Positions 1-8,740 of a DNA stretch of 64,000 bases are shown one piece after another; the first letter of the stretch is position 1, and each line of letters begins with the position of its first letter. The notes under the pieces were generated by a model, which was not told where the DNA came from, did not search any database, and saw nothing but the letters and a program-made list of their open reading frames with translations. The DNA comes from Streptomyces sp. WAC08241. GTDB lineage: Bacteria > Actinomycetota > Actinomycetes > Streptomycetales > Streptomycetaceae. The translations under genes and the position numbers were made by a program. Where the stretch lies: assembly GCA_007858575.1 (NCBI GenBank), contig CP042279.1:2852001-2916000 (forward strand). Direction: 5' to 3'.

Positions 1-310
1 TGGCGCCGAGGCCGGAGAGCAGCTCGTGGAGGCCGGTGTCCTGGAAGCCGCCGATGGTGCGCTTGACGACGACCGGGTCGCCGTCCCGTACGAGGTCGGG
101 GACGAGCTGCTGCCGGGCGGCTGGGCGGCGGTGTTCGGGCGCTCGACGCGGAGGTGGACGACGGGCGCGCCGGCGTCCCGGAAGGCGTCGGCGAGCCGGG
201 CGGAGGCGGCGAGGACGTCAGTGCCGGGGCGGGGGCAAGGGCAGCGCGACGATGCGTTCCATGAGGTCGACGAGGACGAGGGCGGTGCGGCCGGGATCGA
301 GTGCGGGCAT
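1..310 (-). CDS. Isochorismatase-family cysteine hydrolase (3' end outside window)
   Basis: Only the N-terminal ~100 residues are in the window; the rest lies beyond the left edge. The start ATG opens with MPALDPGRTALVLVDLMER, the typical first beta strand of the isochorismatase fold with its aspartate (VLVDLMER). Further on, after two frame switches near 230 and 118, I can read KRTIGGFQDTGLHELLSG, which fits the substrate-loop and helix segment common in this family and contains the conserved lysine. Such enzymes are cytosolic amidases or vinyl-ether hydrolases; the substrate cannot be told. Both frame changes are repaired by adding one base, so I do not call it a pseudogene. The gene follows the transporter gene on the same strand by about 57 bp and may be co-transcribed. 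Confidence 0.75.
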
Positions 311-366
311 GGGAGCACCGTAGCGGCCCCGATGATCATCCAGGGCCGCCCGGGGTGTGATCCGGC

Positions 367-1402
367 CTACGCCACCCTCTCCCCGGGGAGGACCCGCGCG
401 GGGTTCCGGGGCGGTCGGCCGCCCGTCGTGGGCGCGGCGCTTCGCGATGACCGCGCAGACCATCAGTTGCATCTGGTGGAAGAGCATCAGCGGGAGGACG
501 GCCAGGGAGGCCTGGGGGCCGAAGAGGACGCTGGCCATCGGGAGCCCGGCCGCCAGGCTCTTCTTCGAGCCGGCGAACTGGATGGCGATCCGGTCGGCCC
601 GGTCGAAGCCGAGGCGCCCGGCCCCGTACCAGGTCACCGCCAGCATCACCGCGAGCAGGACGGCCTCGACCGCGAGGAGCAGGCCGAGCCGGGCGGGGTG
701 ACCAGGTGCCAGATGCCGGCGACCATGCCCTGGCTGAAAGCGGTGTAGACGACGAGCAGGATCGAGCCCCGGTCCACGCCTCCGAGGACCTTCTTGTGGC
801 GGACCAGGAAGCCACCGACCCAGCGGCGCAGGAGCTGGCCCGCGAGGAACGGCACGAGGAGCTGGAGGACGATCCTCAGGATCCCGTCGGCGGAGAGGCC
901 GCCCGCGCCGCCGCCGAGGAGCGCCGCCGCGAGCAGCGGGGTCAGGACGATGCCGGCGAGCGAGGAGAACGAGCCGGCGCAGATCGCGGCGGGCACGTTG
1001 CCGCGGGCGATCGAGGTGAAGGCGATGGAGGACTGGATGGTGGACGGCACCAGGCAGAGGAAGAGCAGCCCGCCGTAGAGCTGGGGCGTGAGCACGGCGG
1101 GGACGAGTCCGCGCGCGGCCAGGCCGAGGAGCGGGAAGAGCAGGAAGGTGCAGCCGAGGACGGTGAGGTGGAGCCGCCAGTGCCGGAGGCCGTCGAGGGC
1201 CTCGCGGGTGGAGAGCCGGGCCCCGTAGAGGAAGAAGAGGAGGCCACGGCCCCGGTCGACGCCCCTTCCACGACGGTCGCGGCGGTCCCCGAGGCGGGCA
1301 GGAGCGCGGCGAGGACGACCGTGCCGAGCAGCGCCAGGACGTACCCGTCGACGGGCAGCCGGGAGAGGAGGCGAAGGGCGCGGCCGGCGGTGCGGGGGTC
1401 AT
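367..1402 (-). CDS. Bile acid:sodium symporter-like transporter (YfeH/SBF-like family)
   Basis: Integral membrane transporter of the SBF-like (YfeH) type, normally about 330 residues with ten membrane helices. Clear helices include VLALLGTVVLAALLPASG near the N terminus, LYGGLLFLCLVPSTIQSSIA, SLAGIVLTPLLAAALLGGG, VEAVLLAVMLAVTWYG and SLAVLPLMLFHQMQLMV, plus the family-typical segment FAGSKKSLAAGLPMA. The frame breaks near 1395, 1232, 700 and 375; the first is mended by one more C in the C run after the start codon. The TAG at 367-369 is the likely stop but lies in the repaired frame. The ATG has a GGAG site at 1405-1408 and a 14-bp tandem repeat directly upstream. The divergent LysR gene matches the E. 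coli yfeR-yfeH arrangement, suggesting it controls this gene. Substrate unknown. Confidence 0.85.
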
Positions 1403-1410
1403 GGGCTCCA

Positions 1411-1466
1411 CTGTCTGTGTGTTGCTGTCTGTGTATTGCTGTCCGTGTGCTGCTGTCCGTGTGCTG
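1411..1466. repeat. Four tandem 14-bp repeats in the transporter leader
   Basis: Four head-to-tail units of 14 bp: CTGTCTGTGTGTTG, CTGTCTGTGTATTG, then CTGTCCGTGTGCTG twice. They begin 8 bp upstream of the transporter start codon, so they lie in its untranslated leader or promoter, within the spacer shared with the LysR gene. Confidence 0.95.
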
Positions 1467-1545
1467 CGGCGGACGGGGCGCGGGGCACGAGTGCGGGTGC
1501 GGGCACGAGTACAGGCGCGTCCATCCCGCTCCACGGCCCGGTGAT

Positions 1546-1556
1546 CGGGAATCCCG
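1546..1556. promoter_or_regulatory. Palindrome, candidate LysR operator
   Basis: CGGGA-A-TCCCG is a perfect 5+1+5 inverted repeat in the divergent spacer, about 45 bp from the LysR start. LysR proteins usually bind interrupted dyads in such spacers, so this is a reasonable but untested recognition site. Confidence 0.4.
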
Positions 1557-1564
1557 TACAGCGC

Positions 1565-1594
1565 TCTGACTGTCATCACGCTCCGCGATAACCT
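1565..1594 (+). promoter_or_regulatory. Candidate promoter of LysR gene, leaderless type
   Basis: TCTGAC at 1565-1570 and TAACCT at 1589-1594 (TANNNT form) are separated by 18 bp. The -10 box ends 6 bp before the GTG start, which would place transcription start at or next to the start codon, as in the leaderless transcripts common in Streptomyces. No clear ribosome-binding site is visible, which agrees. Confidence 0.4.
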
Positions 1595-1600
1595 CGGCCC

Positions 1601-2465
1601 GTGTACGAGCCCGCCCTCCTGCGCACCTTCCTCGCCGTGGCCCAGACGCTGAGCTTCACGCGGGCCGCGGACCGGCTCGGGCTGCGCCAGTCGACCGTCA
1701 GCCAGCACGTGCGGCGCCTGGAGGAGGCGACCGGGCGGCCGCTCTTCAGCCGGGACACGCACCGCGTGGAGCTGACCGAGGACGGCGAGGCGATGCTCGG
1801 CTTCGCGCGGACGATCCTCCAGGCGCACGAGCGGGCGGCGGCGTTCTTCGGCGGGACGCGGCTGCGCGGAAGGCTGCGGTTCGGCGCGTCGGAGGACTTC
1901 GTGACGACCCGGCTGCCGGAGATCCTGGAGTCCTTCCGGCGCGAGCACCCCGAGGTCGACCTGGAGCTGACGGTCGGGCTCTCGGGGTGCTCCAGGCGCG
2001 GCTCGCGGCTGGCCGGCTCGATCTGATCCTGGCCAAGCGGCGGGGCACGGAGAGCGGGGCCGGCTCGTCTGGGAGGACTCCCTGATCTGGATCGGGTCGC
2101 CGGGGCTGCGGCTCGAACCGGACCGGCCGGTGCCGCTCATCCTGTACCCGCCGCCGGGAATCACCCGGGCGCGGGCCCTGGAGGCTCTGGAGGCGCAGGG
2201 CCGGGCGTGGCGGATCGCCTGTACGAGCTCCAGCCTGAGCGCGAACGTGGCGGCGGCCCGCGCGGGGCTCGGGGTGATGGCGCACACCCGGGGCCTGGTG
2301 CCGCCGGGGCTCGTCCCGGTGCCGGCCCGGGCGGGCCTGCCGGACCTCGGCGAGGTGGGCTTCGTGTTGCGGAGGGGGCGCCGGGGCGGGGAGGCGCAGG
2401 AGGCGGCCGACGCGCTCGCGGAGGCGATCCTGGCGGGCGGCGACCGGTTGCACCGCCTCCGCTGA
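1601..2465 (+). CDS. LysR-family transcriptional regulator
   Basis: About 287 residues when frame switches near 1985 and 2065 are mended, normal for LysR. The N-terminal winged helix-turn-helix is clear: LLRTFLAVAQTLSFTRAAD, then RLGLRQSTVSQHVRRLEE as recognition region and GRPLFSRDTHRVELTEDG as wing. The linker helix and first part of the periplasmic-binding-like effector domain follow (LRFGASEDFVTTRLPEIL); the C-terminal half reads LILYPPPGITRARALEALE and ANVAAARAGLGVMA. It is transcribed away from the YfeH-like transporter gene and is its likely regulator. The GTG start was chosen because it begins the conserved N terminus directly. Confidence 0.9.
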
Positions 2466-2750
2466 CGGAGCCGCCGGTCCCGTGCGGGCGCGCCGCGCGA
2501 GGGGTCCGCCGTGAGCGCTCCGTACAGATTCCGTGGAGATTCGCGCCCGGCGGACGTACCGCCCGGTACGCAATCCCCCCGCCGCGCCTCCGACTTGGCT
2601 CCTCCACCCATTCTGACCTGTGGGAACGGTGAATGTCCCGGCTTGGTGAAGGTCCTCCCGCCGGGCAGGCGGGTGGGGTACCGTCACCCGCGCCGTACGG
2701 AGAGCGACCCACGGGCTTTTTCAGCCATCGAGCCGTCGAGGAGCAGGTCA

Positions 2751-4569
2751 GTGCGCGAGTTCACCGTGCCGCCCGTCGAGGCGGCGCCTCAGGTCGGCGG
2801 TCTGGCGGACGCCGTGTTCGCACACGCCCTGGCCGACCCGGACCGGATCGCTTTCGGCCGCAAGGGCCCGGACGGAAGGTGGCGGGACGTGACGGCCGCC
2901 CGGTTCCGGGACGAGGTCCTGGGCCTCGCGAAGGGGCTGGTCGCGGAGGGGTGCGGTTCGGCGACCGGGTCGCGATCATGGCCCGCACCCGGTACGAGTG
3001 GACGCTCTTCGACTTCGCCCTGTGGACGCTGGGCGCGCAGCCCGTGCCGGTCTACCCGACCTCCTCGGCCGACCAGGTCCTCTGGATGCTGCACGACGCC
3101 GAGGTCACGGCGTGCGTGGTGGAGCACGAGGACCACGCCATGACGATCGGCTCGGTGGTCGACCGGCTGCCCCGGCTCCGGCGGCTGTGGCAGTTGGACG
3201 CGGGCGCGGTGGAGGAGGTGACGGCGGCGGGGCCGGCATCGACGAGGAGGTCGTGCACCGGCACCGGCGGGCGGTGACTCCCGAGACGGTGGCGACGGTC
3301 ATCTACACGTCGGGCACGACCGGCCGGCCCAAGGGCTGTGTGATCACCCACTCCCACCCTCATGTTCGAGACGGACATGGTGACGGGCCGCTGGGAGCCG
3401 GTCTTCCGCTCCCGTCCTGGGGAGGAGGCCTCGACGCTGCTGTTCCTGCCGCTGGCGCACGTCTTCGGGCGGATGGTGGAGGTCGCGGCGGTCCGGCGCG
3501 GGGTGAAGCTGGGGCACCAGCCCGTGATGGCGGCGGCCGAACTCCTCCCCGACCTGGCGGCCTTCCGGCCGAGCTTCGTCCTGGCCGTGCCGTACGTCTT
3601 CGAGAAGGTCTTCCACGCGGCCCGGCGCAGGGCGGAGGGCGAGGGGAGGGCGGGCCCTTCGACAAGGCGGTGGAGGTGGCGGTGGCGTACGCGGAGGCGC
3701 TGGAGCAGAAGGCGTTCGGGCGCGGCCCCGGGCCGTCGGCGGCGCTGCGCGTCCAGCACCAGTTCTTCGAGAAGACGGTGTACGGGAAGGTGCGCGGGGC
3801 CCTGGGCGGGCGGGTCCGGCACGCGATGTCGGGCGGTTCGGCCATGGACCGCGGGCTGGGCCTCTTCTTCGCGGGGGCGGGGGTCACGGTCTTCGAGGGT
3901 ACGGACTCACGGAGTCTCGGCGGCCGCCACGGCGAACCCGCCGGAGCGGATCAAGTACGGCACGGTCGGGCAGCCGGTGCCGGGGACGACGGTGCACATC
4001 GCGGAGGACGGGGAGGTGTGGCTGCACGGCGGCCAGGTCTTCTCCGGCTACCTCAACGACCCCGAGGCGACCGCCGCCGTCCTCAACGACGGCTGGCTGG
4101 CCACCGGGGACATCGGCAGCCTCGACGAGGACGGCTATCTGACGATCACCGGACGGAAGAAGGAGATCCTGGTGACGTCGGGCGGCAAGAGCGTCGCCCC
4201 GGGCGCCCTGGAGGAGCGGGTGCGGGCGCATCCGCTGATCGCCCAGTGCATCGTCGTCGGCGACGACCGGCCGTACGTCGCCGCCCTGGTGACGCTCGAC
4301 CAGGAGGCGGTGGAGCACTGGCTCGCGATGCAGGGCGGCCGCCGCTCGCCCCGGCCGAGCTGGTGCGCGACCCGGCCCTGGAGACGGAGATCCGGCGGGG
4401 CGTGGTCGCGGCGAACACGCTGGTCTCGCAGGCCGAGTCGATCCGGACCTTCCGCATCCTGGCGCACCCCTTCAGCGAGGAGCACGGGCTGCTCACGCCC
4501 TCCCTGAAGCTGAAGCGGAGGGCGATCGAGCGGGCGTACGCGACGGAGGTCGCGGCGCTGTACGGCTGA
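2751..4569 (+). CDS. fadD: Long-chain fatty-acid CoA ligase (AMP-dependent synthetase)
   Basis: ATP-dependent activation of long-chain fatty acids to acyl-CoA, in the cytosol or at the membrane. About 605 residues after repair, normal for the family. The AMP-binding motif YTSGTTGRPKG is at about residue 180, the A5-type region near 3900 is disturbed by a frame break, and the ATP-binding GWLATGDIG and the C-terminal hinge with GRKKEILVTSGGKSVAP are intact. C-terminal LTPSLKLKRRAIERAY carries the catalytic lysine typical of the group. Frame breaks lie near 2955, 3235, 3355, 3650, 3905 and 4345. The GTG start is preceded by GAGGAG. It appears monocistronic. Other acyl-CoA or very-long-chain substrates are possible. 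Confidence 0.9.
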
Positions 4570-4731
4570 GACGGGGCGGGCGGGGCCGGCCGGCGCCGGT
4601 GTCCGGGGCGCGGCCGGTGCGGGTGCGGGGCCCCGGACGACCGGAACGCCCGTCGCGGAATGCGGGGCGGCCCTTGATCGTTGACGCTGGGAGTACCCCG
4701 TACGACCACACGACGTAAGGATCTCCCTCAC

Positions 4732-5577
4732 GTGAGCACGGACAGCAAGGTTCCCCAGGTCACCCTGAACAACGGCGTGCCGATGCCGCAGCTCGGCTTC
4801 GGCGTCTGGCAGGTGCCGGACGACGAGGCGGAGAAGGCCGTGGCGACCGCCCTGGAGGCCGGCTACCGCTCGATCGACACCGCCGCGATCTACGAGAACG
4901 AGAAGGGCACCGGCCGCGCCGTCGCCACGTCCGGGATCGCGCGCGAGGACCTGTTCGTCACCACCAAGCTGTGGAACGGCGAGCAGGGCTACGACACGAC
5001 GCTGCGCGCCTTCGACGCCTCCCTCGACAAGCTGGGCCTCGATTACGTCGACCTGTACCTGATCCACTGGCCGGTGCCGGCGAAGGACGCGTACGTCGAC
5101 ACGTACCGGGCGTTCGAGAAGGTCCTCGCGGACGGGCGCGCGAAGGCGATCGGCGTGTCGAACTTCCTCCCGGAGCACCTGGAGCGGCTGATCGGCGAGA
5201 CGTCGGTCGTGCCCGCCGTCAACCAGATCGAGCTGCACCCGCAGCTCTCCCAGCAGGCCTCGCGCGAGGCGCACGCCCGGTACGGCATCGCGACCGAGGC
5301 GTGGTCGCCGCTCGGCCAGGGCAAGGGCCTCCTGGAGGTCCCGGCGATCGTCGCGATCGCGCAGAAGCACGGCCGGACCCCGGCCCAGGTGGTGCTGCGC
5401 TGGCACCTCCAGCTCGGGAACGTGGTGATCCCGAAGTCGGTCACCCCCTCGCGCATCCGCGAGAACATCGACGTCTTCGGCTTCGAGCTGGACGACGAGG
5501 ACCTGGCCGGGATCGCCGCCCTCGACGAGGACCGGCGCCTCGGCCCGGACCCGGCGGAGTTCAACGCCGGCGCCTGA
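4732..5577 (+). CDS. Aldo/keto reductase
   Basis: NADPH-dependent carbonyl reductase of the AKR superfamily, closest in look to the 2,5-diketo-D-gluconate reductase group. The 281-residue frame is unbroken. The catalytic tetrad is complete: Asp49 and Tyr54 in SIDTAAIYENE, Lys79 in VTTKLWN, His112 in LYLIHWPVP. The C-terminal cofactor-binding segment VVIPKSVTPSRIREN is also present, with the Lys-Ser pair that contacts the NADPH phosphate. I take GTG (MSTDSK) as start because it has AAGG 10 bp upstream and matches usual AKR length; an upstream TTG at 4681 would add 17 unlikely residues. The natural substrate is unknown. Confidence 0.95.
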   Translation: MSTDSKVPQVTLNNGVPMPQLGFGVWQVPDDEAEKAVATALEAGYRSIDTAAIYENEKGTGRAVATSGIAREDLFVTTKLWNGEQGYDTTLRAFDASLDKLGLDYVDLYLIHWPVPAKDAYVDTYRAFEKVLADGRAKAIGVSNFLPEHLERLIGETSVVPAVNQIELHPQLSQQASREAHARYGIATEAWSPLGQGKGLLEVPAIVAIAQKHGRTPAQVVLRWHLQLGNVVIPKSVTPSRIRENIDVFGFELDDEDLAGIAALDEDRRLGPDPAEFNAGA

Positions 5578-5593
5578 CCCCGCGCGGGCGCCG

Positions 5594-5631
5594 ACGGGCG
5601 CCGGGGCCGTTCCGACGGCTCCGGCGCCCGT
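5594..5631 (+). terminator. Hairpin terminator after aldo/keto reductase
   Basis: A 16-bp stem, ACGGGCGCCGGGGCCG against CGGCTCCGGCGCCCGT with one G:U pair, and a 6-base loop (5610-5615), starting 17 bp after the stop codon. No long T tract follows, as is usual in Streptomyces. Confidence 0.8.
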
Positions 5632-5724
5632 TGTCGTACCCCGGGCGTAGGGTCGGTGACGGCCCGTGGGGGCTGGGGGCGCGGTGCGTCCCGACCGGTC
5701 GGTGGAGCGTGAGGAGTCGGTACG

Positions 5725-6189
5725 GTGAGCGGTGCGCCGGGGCCCGTGGAGGAGGGCGTCTACCGGGTGCGGAACGTGGCCAGCGGGCTGCTCCTGGAGG
5801 TGTACGAGGGGTCCTCGCGGGCCGGTGCGAAGGTGCAGCAGGGCGCCGAGAGCGGAACTCCCGGGCAGCACTGGCACATCGCGCCCGTGCCGAACGGCGG
5901 CGGGCTCCACCACCTGGTCAACACGGCCAGCGGCAAACGGCTCGACGTGGCGAACGCGTCCACGGAGAACGGCGCGCGCATCCAGCAGTGGCGGGCGAAC
6001 AACTTCGGCGCGCAGGAGTGGATCATCGAGCAGGACCTCCAGTCGCCGGGCACCGTGGCCCTCGTGAGCTTCGTCAGCGGACTGTTCCTGGAGGTGGCGG
6101 ACGGCTCGGAGGAGGACGGCGGGGACGTGCGGTAGTGGGAGGACACCGACTCCCCGTTCCAGTGGTGGCGGTTGGAGCCGGTGTCCTGA
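5725..6189 (+). CDS. Single-domain ricin-type beta-trefoil lectin, interrupted by in-frame TAG
   Basis: A small RICIN-fold protein. Three trefoil subdomains can be seen, each with the family's GL/GK-L-(E/D)V and QQW-type elements: GLLLEVYEGSS, GKRLDVANAS with IQQW, and GLFLEVADGS. A TAG at 6133-6135 (codon 137) stops the frame, but the same frame continues for 17 codons reading WEDTDSPFQWWRLEPVS then TGA; the missing third QxW motif is exactly what the last trefoil repeat needs, so the TAG probably stands for CAG (Gln). There is no signal peptide, so it seems cytosolic, which is unusual for a sugar-binding module. Start GTG has a GAGG-like site upstream. Confidence 0.8.
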
Positions 6190-6239
6190 GCCCCGGGGCA
6201 CGGTGCGGCCCGTGGGCCGGGGCGGGGCCGGTCGGCGGG

Positions 6240-6545
6240 TCAGCGGGCTCCGTGGCCGGGGGCGATCCGTTCGACGCGTTCGGCGAGTTCGAAGTCCTTC
6301 TCCGTGAGGGCGCCGCCCGCCGAGTGGGTGTGGACGGAGAGGGCGACCGAGTCGTAGCCGAGCGTCAGGTCGGAGTGGTGGTTCAGCTCCTGCTGGACCT
6401 GCGCCACGTGGACGACGAGGGCGGTCGCCGCGAAGTGGTCGCCGAGCCGGTAGGCGCGGGTGAGGCGGTCGCCCTCGACGGACCAGCCGGGGAGTTCCCG
6501 CAGGCGGTCCTCGATCTCCTTCTGGGACAGCGGTTCTGTGGGCAC
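6240..6545 (-). CDS. 4a-hydroxytetrahydrobiopterin dehydratase (pterin carbinolamine dehydratase)
   Basis: Dehydrates 4a-hydroxytetrahydropterin back to quinonoid dihydropterin, supporting aromatic amino acid hydroxylases. The unbroken 101-residue frame has the expected length. Active-site histidines are in ELNHHSDLTLGYDSVALSVH with the following TH, and the C-terminal GGALTEKDFELAERVERI is standard for the family. GTG start with GGAGGGAG 7 bp upstream; a longer frame exists but its extra N terminus is low-complexity. Divergent from the XRE regulator gene. No aromatic hydroxylase gene is next to it in this window. Confidence 0.93.
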   Translation of the reverse strand: MPTEPLSQKEIEDRLRELPGWSVEGDRLTRAYRLGDHFAATALVVHVAQVQQELNHHSDLTLGYDSVALSVHTHSAGGALTEKDFELAERVERIAPGHGAR

Positions 6546-6645
6546 GGCGGTGCTCCCTCCGGTGGGGTGGCGGGCGGGCGGCGGTGAAGGTGCGCGGGGT
6601 TTCCGGAAAGGTACCCGGCCCGCCCCTCTGGGATACCGTCTGGCC

Positions 6646-7510
6646 ATGACGACCGTCGTGAACGACACGGGAGTGGGGCCGCTGCTGCGCGGTTGGCGGG
6701 AGCGGCGCCGGTTGAGCCAGTTGGAGCTGGCGCTGCGCGCGGGCTCGTCGGCGCGGCACGTCTCGTTCGTGGAGACGGGCCGCTCCCGGCCGAGCGAGGA
6801 GATGGTCCTGCGGCTCGCCGAGCACCTGGAGGTGCCGGTGCGGGAGCGGAACGCGCTGCTGCTCTCCGCGGGTTACGCCCCCGGTACACGGAGTCGCTGC
6901 TCGACGCCCCGCGCCTGGAGGCGCTCCGGGAGGGCGTCGAACGGCTGCTGCGGGGGTACGAGCCGTACCCGGCGCTCGTGGTGGACGGCTCGTACACGGT
7001 GGTGGCGGCCAACCGGGGGTGCACCTGCTGCTCGGCGGACTGCCCGAGCACCTGCTGACCCCGCCGCTGAACACGATGCGGATCGCCCTGCATCCGGAGG
7101 GTCTGGCGCCCCGGATCCGGAACCTGCGGGAGTGGCGGGCCCATCTGCTGTCCCAGATGGAGCGTCAGATCGGCCTGGTCCGCTCGGAGTCACTGCGCGC
7201 GCTGTACGAGGAGGTGGCGGCGTATCCGCGCCTCCCGGCGCGGAGGACGGACCGGAGGGGCGGAGGACGGACCGGAGGGGCGGAGGACGGACCGGAGGGG
7301 GCGGAGCCGTATCCGTACTTCGCGCTGCCGATGCGGATCGAGCACGACGGGCGGGTGCTGTCGTTCGTGTCGTCGATCTCGACGTTCAACACCCCGATGG
7401 ACGTGACGGTCGCCGAGCTGGCCATCGAGACCCTGATCCCGGCCGATCCGGAGACGGCCGCGTACCTGCGGTCGCTCGCGGAGGCCGAGGAGGCTTCCGC
7501 TAGCGGCTGA
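6646..7510 (+). CDS. XRE-family regulator with MmyB-like ligand-binding domain
   Basis: Residues ~10-70 form an XRE helix-turn-helix (LRGWRERRRLSQLELALRAG, SSARHVSFVETGRSRPSEEM). The remainder is the MmyB-like PAS-type domain, recognised by LLRGYEPYPALVVDGSYTVV, AANRG and a C-terminal stretch with DVTVAELAIETLIPADPETA. Frames switch near 6883 and 7017. A 60-bp stretch of three 20-bp repeats is inserted in frame within the second domain. TACCGT at 6634-6639 ends 6 bp before the ATG and there is no good ribosome site, so transcription may be leaderless. Many Streptomyces have dozens of these regulators, often beside the short-chain reductase they control; none is adjacent here, so the target is unknown. 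Confidence 0.88.
7241..7300. repeat. Three exact 20-bp tandem repeats inside the MmyB-like domain
   Basis: Three identical copies of CGGAGGACGGACCGGAGGGG in a row. Because 20 is not a multiple of three, only copy numbers divisible by three keep the reading frame; three copies are present and the frame is open across them. Confidence 0.97.
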
Positions 7511-7624
7511 CGGTCCGCAGGGCGGCCCACAGGAGGTCGGCGTCGACGACCAGCTTCACGGCGGGTGCCGGGGCTGCGGGCGGCTCGCCAGCCAGGCGAG
7601 TCCGGCGAGCGGGGCCTGGGACAT
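7500..7624 (-). CDS. Small protein of unknown function
   Basis: About 41 residues. It begins MSQAPLAGLAWLASRPQ with a good GGAAGG ribosome site and, after one frame switch near 7565, ends KLVVDADLLWAALRTVSR. It overlaps the end of the convergent XRE gene by 11 bp. The two halves read as one short amphipathic protein, but I recognise no family. It could be a small partner of the neighbouring regulator, which is only a guess. Confidence 0.4.
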
Positions 7625-7929
7625 GGCGGATCACCTTCCGGGGCGTGCGGGTGGTGGGCCCGGAGCCCGGACGGAGTGCGCCGCCCGGGTTCCGGTGTCC
7701 CCGAGCATGCCGGGCGGCGGGCGGGGGTCGATGACGCGGGAGGTAATGCGGGTGGGAGCGGCGGGCGCCGGGGGCCGGCACCGCGTCGGGGCCCGGGCCG
7801 GACGCGGGTCCGGCGGACCGGTCGGGGCCGGTGTTCCGGTCGGCCGAGGCATCGGATCGTCCTCGCGCCTCCGGGCACCGGTCCGCACATCGGATGTCGC
7901 CGTGACCCGCGCCGGACCGTGCCCGGGTG
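7625..7929. other. Gene-free stretch of about 305 bp
   Basis: Very GC-rich spacer upstream of the small 7500-7624 gene. Open frames here are proline/arginine-rich and lack a convincing start. I see no RNA gene or clear terminator. Confidence 0.5.
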
Positions 7930-8097
7930 TCAGCGGACGGGTTCGTTCCGGGACGCGGGCGGTTCCGGGCGGGGCGGGTGCCGGGGCGGATTCCGTTGTC
8001 GGGGCGCCGGGTTCGGGCGCGGTCCGGGCGGTGCGCCGGGCCCGGAGGCCTCGGCCCTCATCAGGGCGTGGAGGACGGCGAACGGATCGACGGGCAT
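7930..8097 (-). CDS. Small hypothetical protein
   Basis: A 55-residue unbroken frame. The first part, MPVDPFAVLHALMRAEASG, is a plausible amphipathic helix; the rest is proline/arginine-rich and probably disordered. The ATG is preceded by GAGAG about 9 bp upstream. It lies 58 bp downstream of the Pro-rich membrane protein gene on the same strand, so the two may be one unit. I recognise no family. Confidence 0.45.
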   Translation of the reverse strand: MPVDPFAVLHALMRAEASGPGAPPGPRPNPAPRQRNPPRHPPRPEPPASRNEPVR

Positions 8098-8155
8098 GGT
8101 GGAGCTCTCGCGGTGCGAAGGGTGGGTGAGGGGGAACTGCCGGGGCGCGGGCCCC

Positions 8156-8533
8156 TCAGCAGCGCATCACCACGCACCGGAGCGCGTCCGCGCGCGAGGC
8201 GGGGACGGGGTGGGGAGCGGGTCGCGTCGGCGCCCCCGGCGTGCGCGGGGCGGCGCCGGGTCCCGGCGGGACGCAGGCCTCCGCGGTGCCGTCGGGCACG
8301 GCCGGGGAGCGCGGTGTCGGCGGCGGCCTGGTCGTGGGTCTCGCCGCCCGGGTCGGAGGCGGGGCGGTGGTCGCCGCGGGGAGCGGGGAGGCGCCGGAGA
8401 GCAGCGCCGGGGCCCCGGCGCCGAACAGCGCGGCGAGGACCAGGAGGAGGACGACCCAGCGGTGGCGGCCCGGGCGCGCCCGGCGGCCCGCCGGGGCGGC
8501 GGGCGCTGCGGTCGGCTCGGGCGCGGGGCTCAC
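8156..8533 (-). CDS. Hypothetical single-pass membrane protein with Pro/Ala/Thr-rich region
   Basis: An unbroken 125-residue frame from a GTG start. Residues ~24-45 (HRWVVLLLVLAALFGAG) form one membrane span preceded by arginines, so the long Pro/Thr/Ala-rich tail should lie outside the cell. The tail holds two cysteines flanking the last 40 residues and ends in VVMRC. No catalytic motif is visible. Such proteins are often wall-associated spacers in actinobacteria. Start choice is uncertain; an ATG at 8590 would lengthen the cytosolic part. Confidence 0.45.
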   Translation of the reverse strand: MSPAPEPTAAPAAPAGRRARPGRHRWVVLLLVLAALFGAGAPALLSGASPLPAATTAPPPTRAARPTTRPPPTPRSPAVPDGTAEACVPPGPGAAPRTPGAPTRPAPHPVPASRADALRCVVMRC

Positions 8534-8740
8534 GGAGATCCGTACTGCCCCGCACGGGTCCCGGCGCGGCGCCCGGGAGCCGAGATCCACCCGGGCGGCC
8601 TACGGCCCGTCCGGCGGATCGGGCCGGGCAAGGCGCCCGTCCGGTGCGGTACGTCGCAAGGCGTCGCGGCCCGGCCATGATCCGCCGGGCAGGCCCGCGC
8701 GCGGCCCCCGGGACTCACCGCCCCGGCGGGCACGGCCGGA

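Noticed and set aside
4135..7074. Very long minus-strand open frame of 979 codons, and similar ones (218-2611, 53011-55776)
   Set aside because: They run across several recognised genes on both strands and have the Arg/Pro/Gly-rich composition of GC-driven shadow frames.
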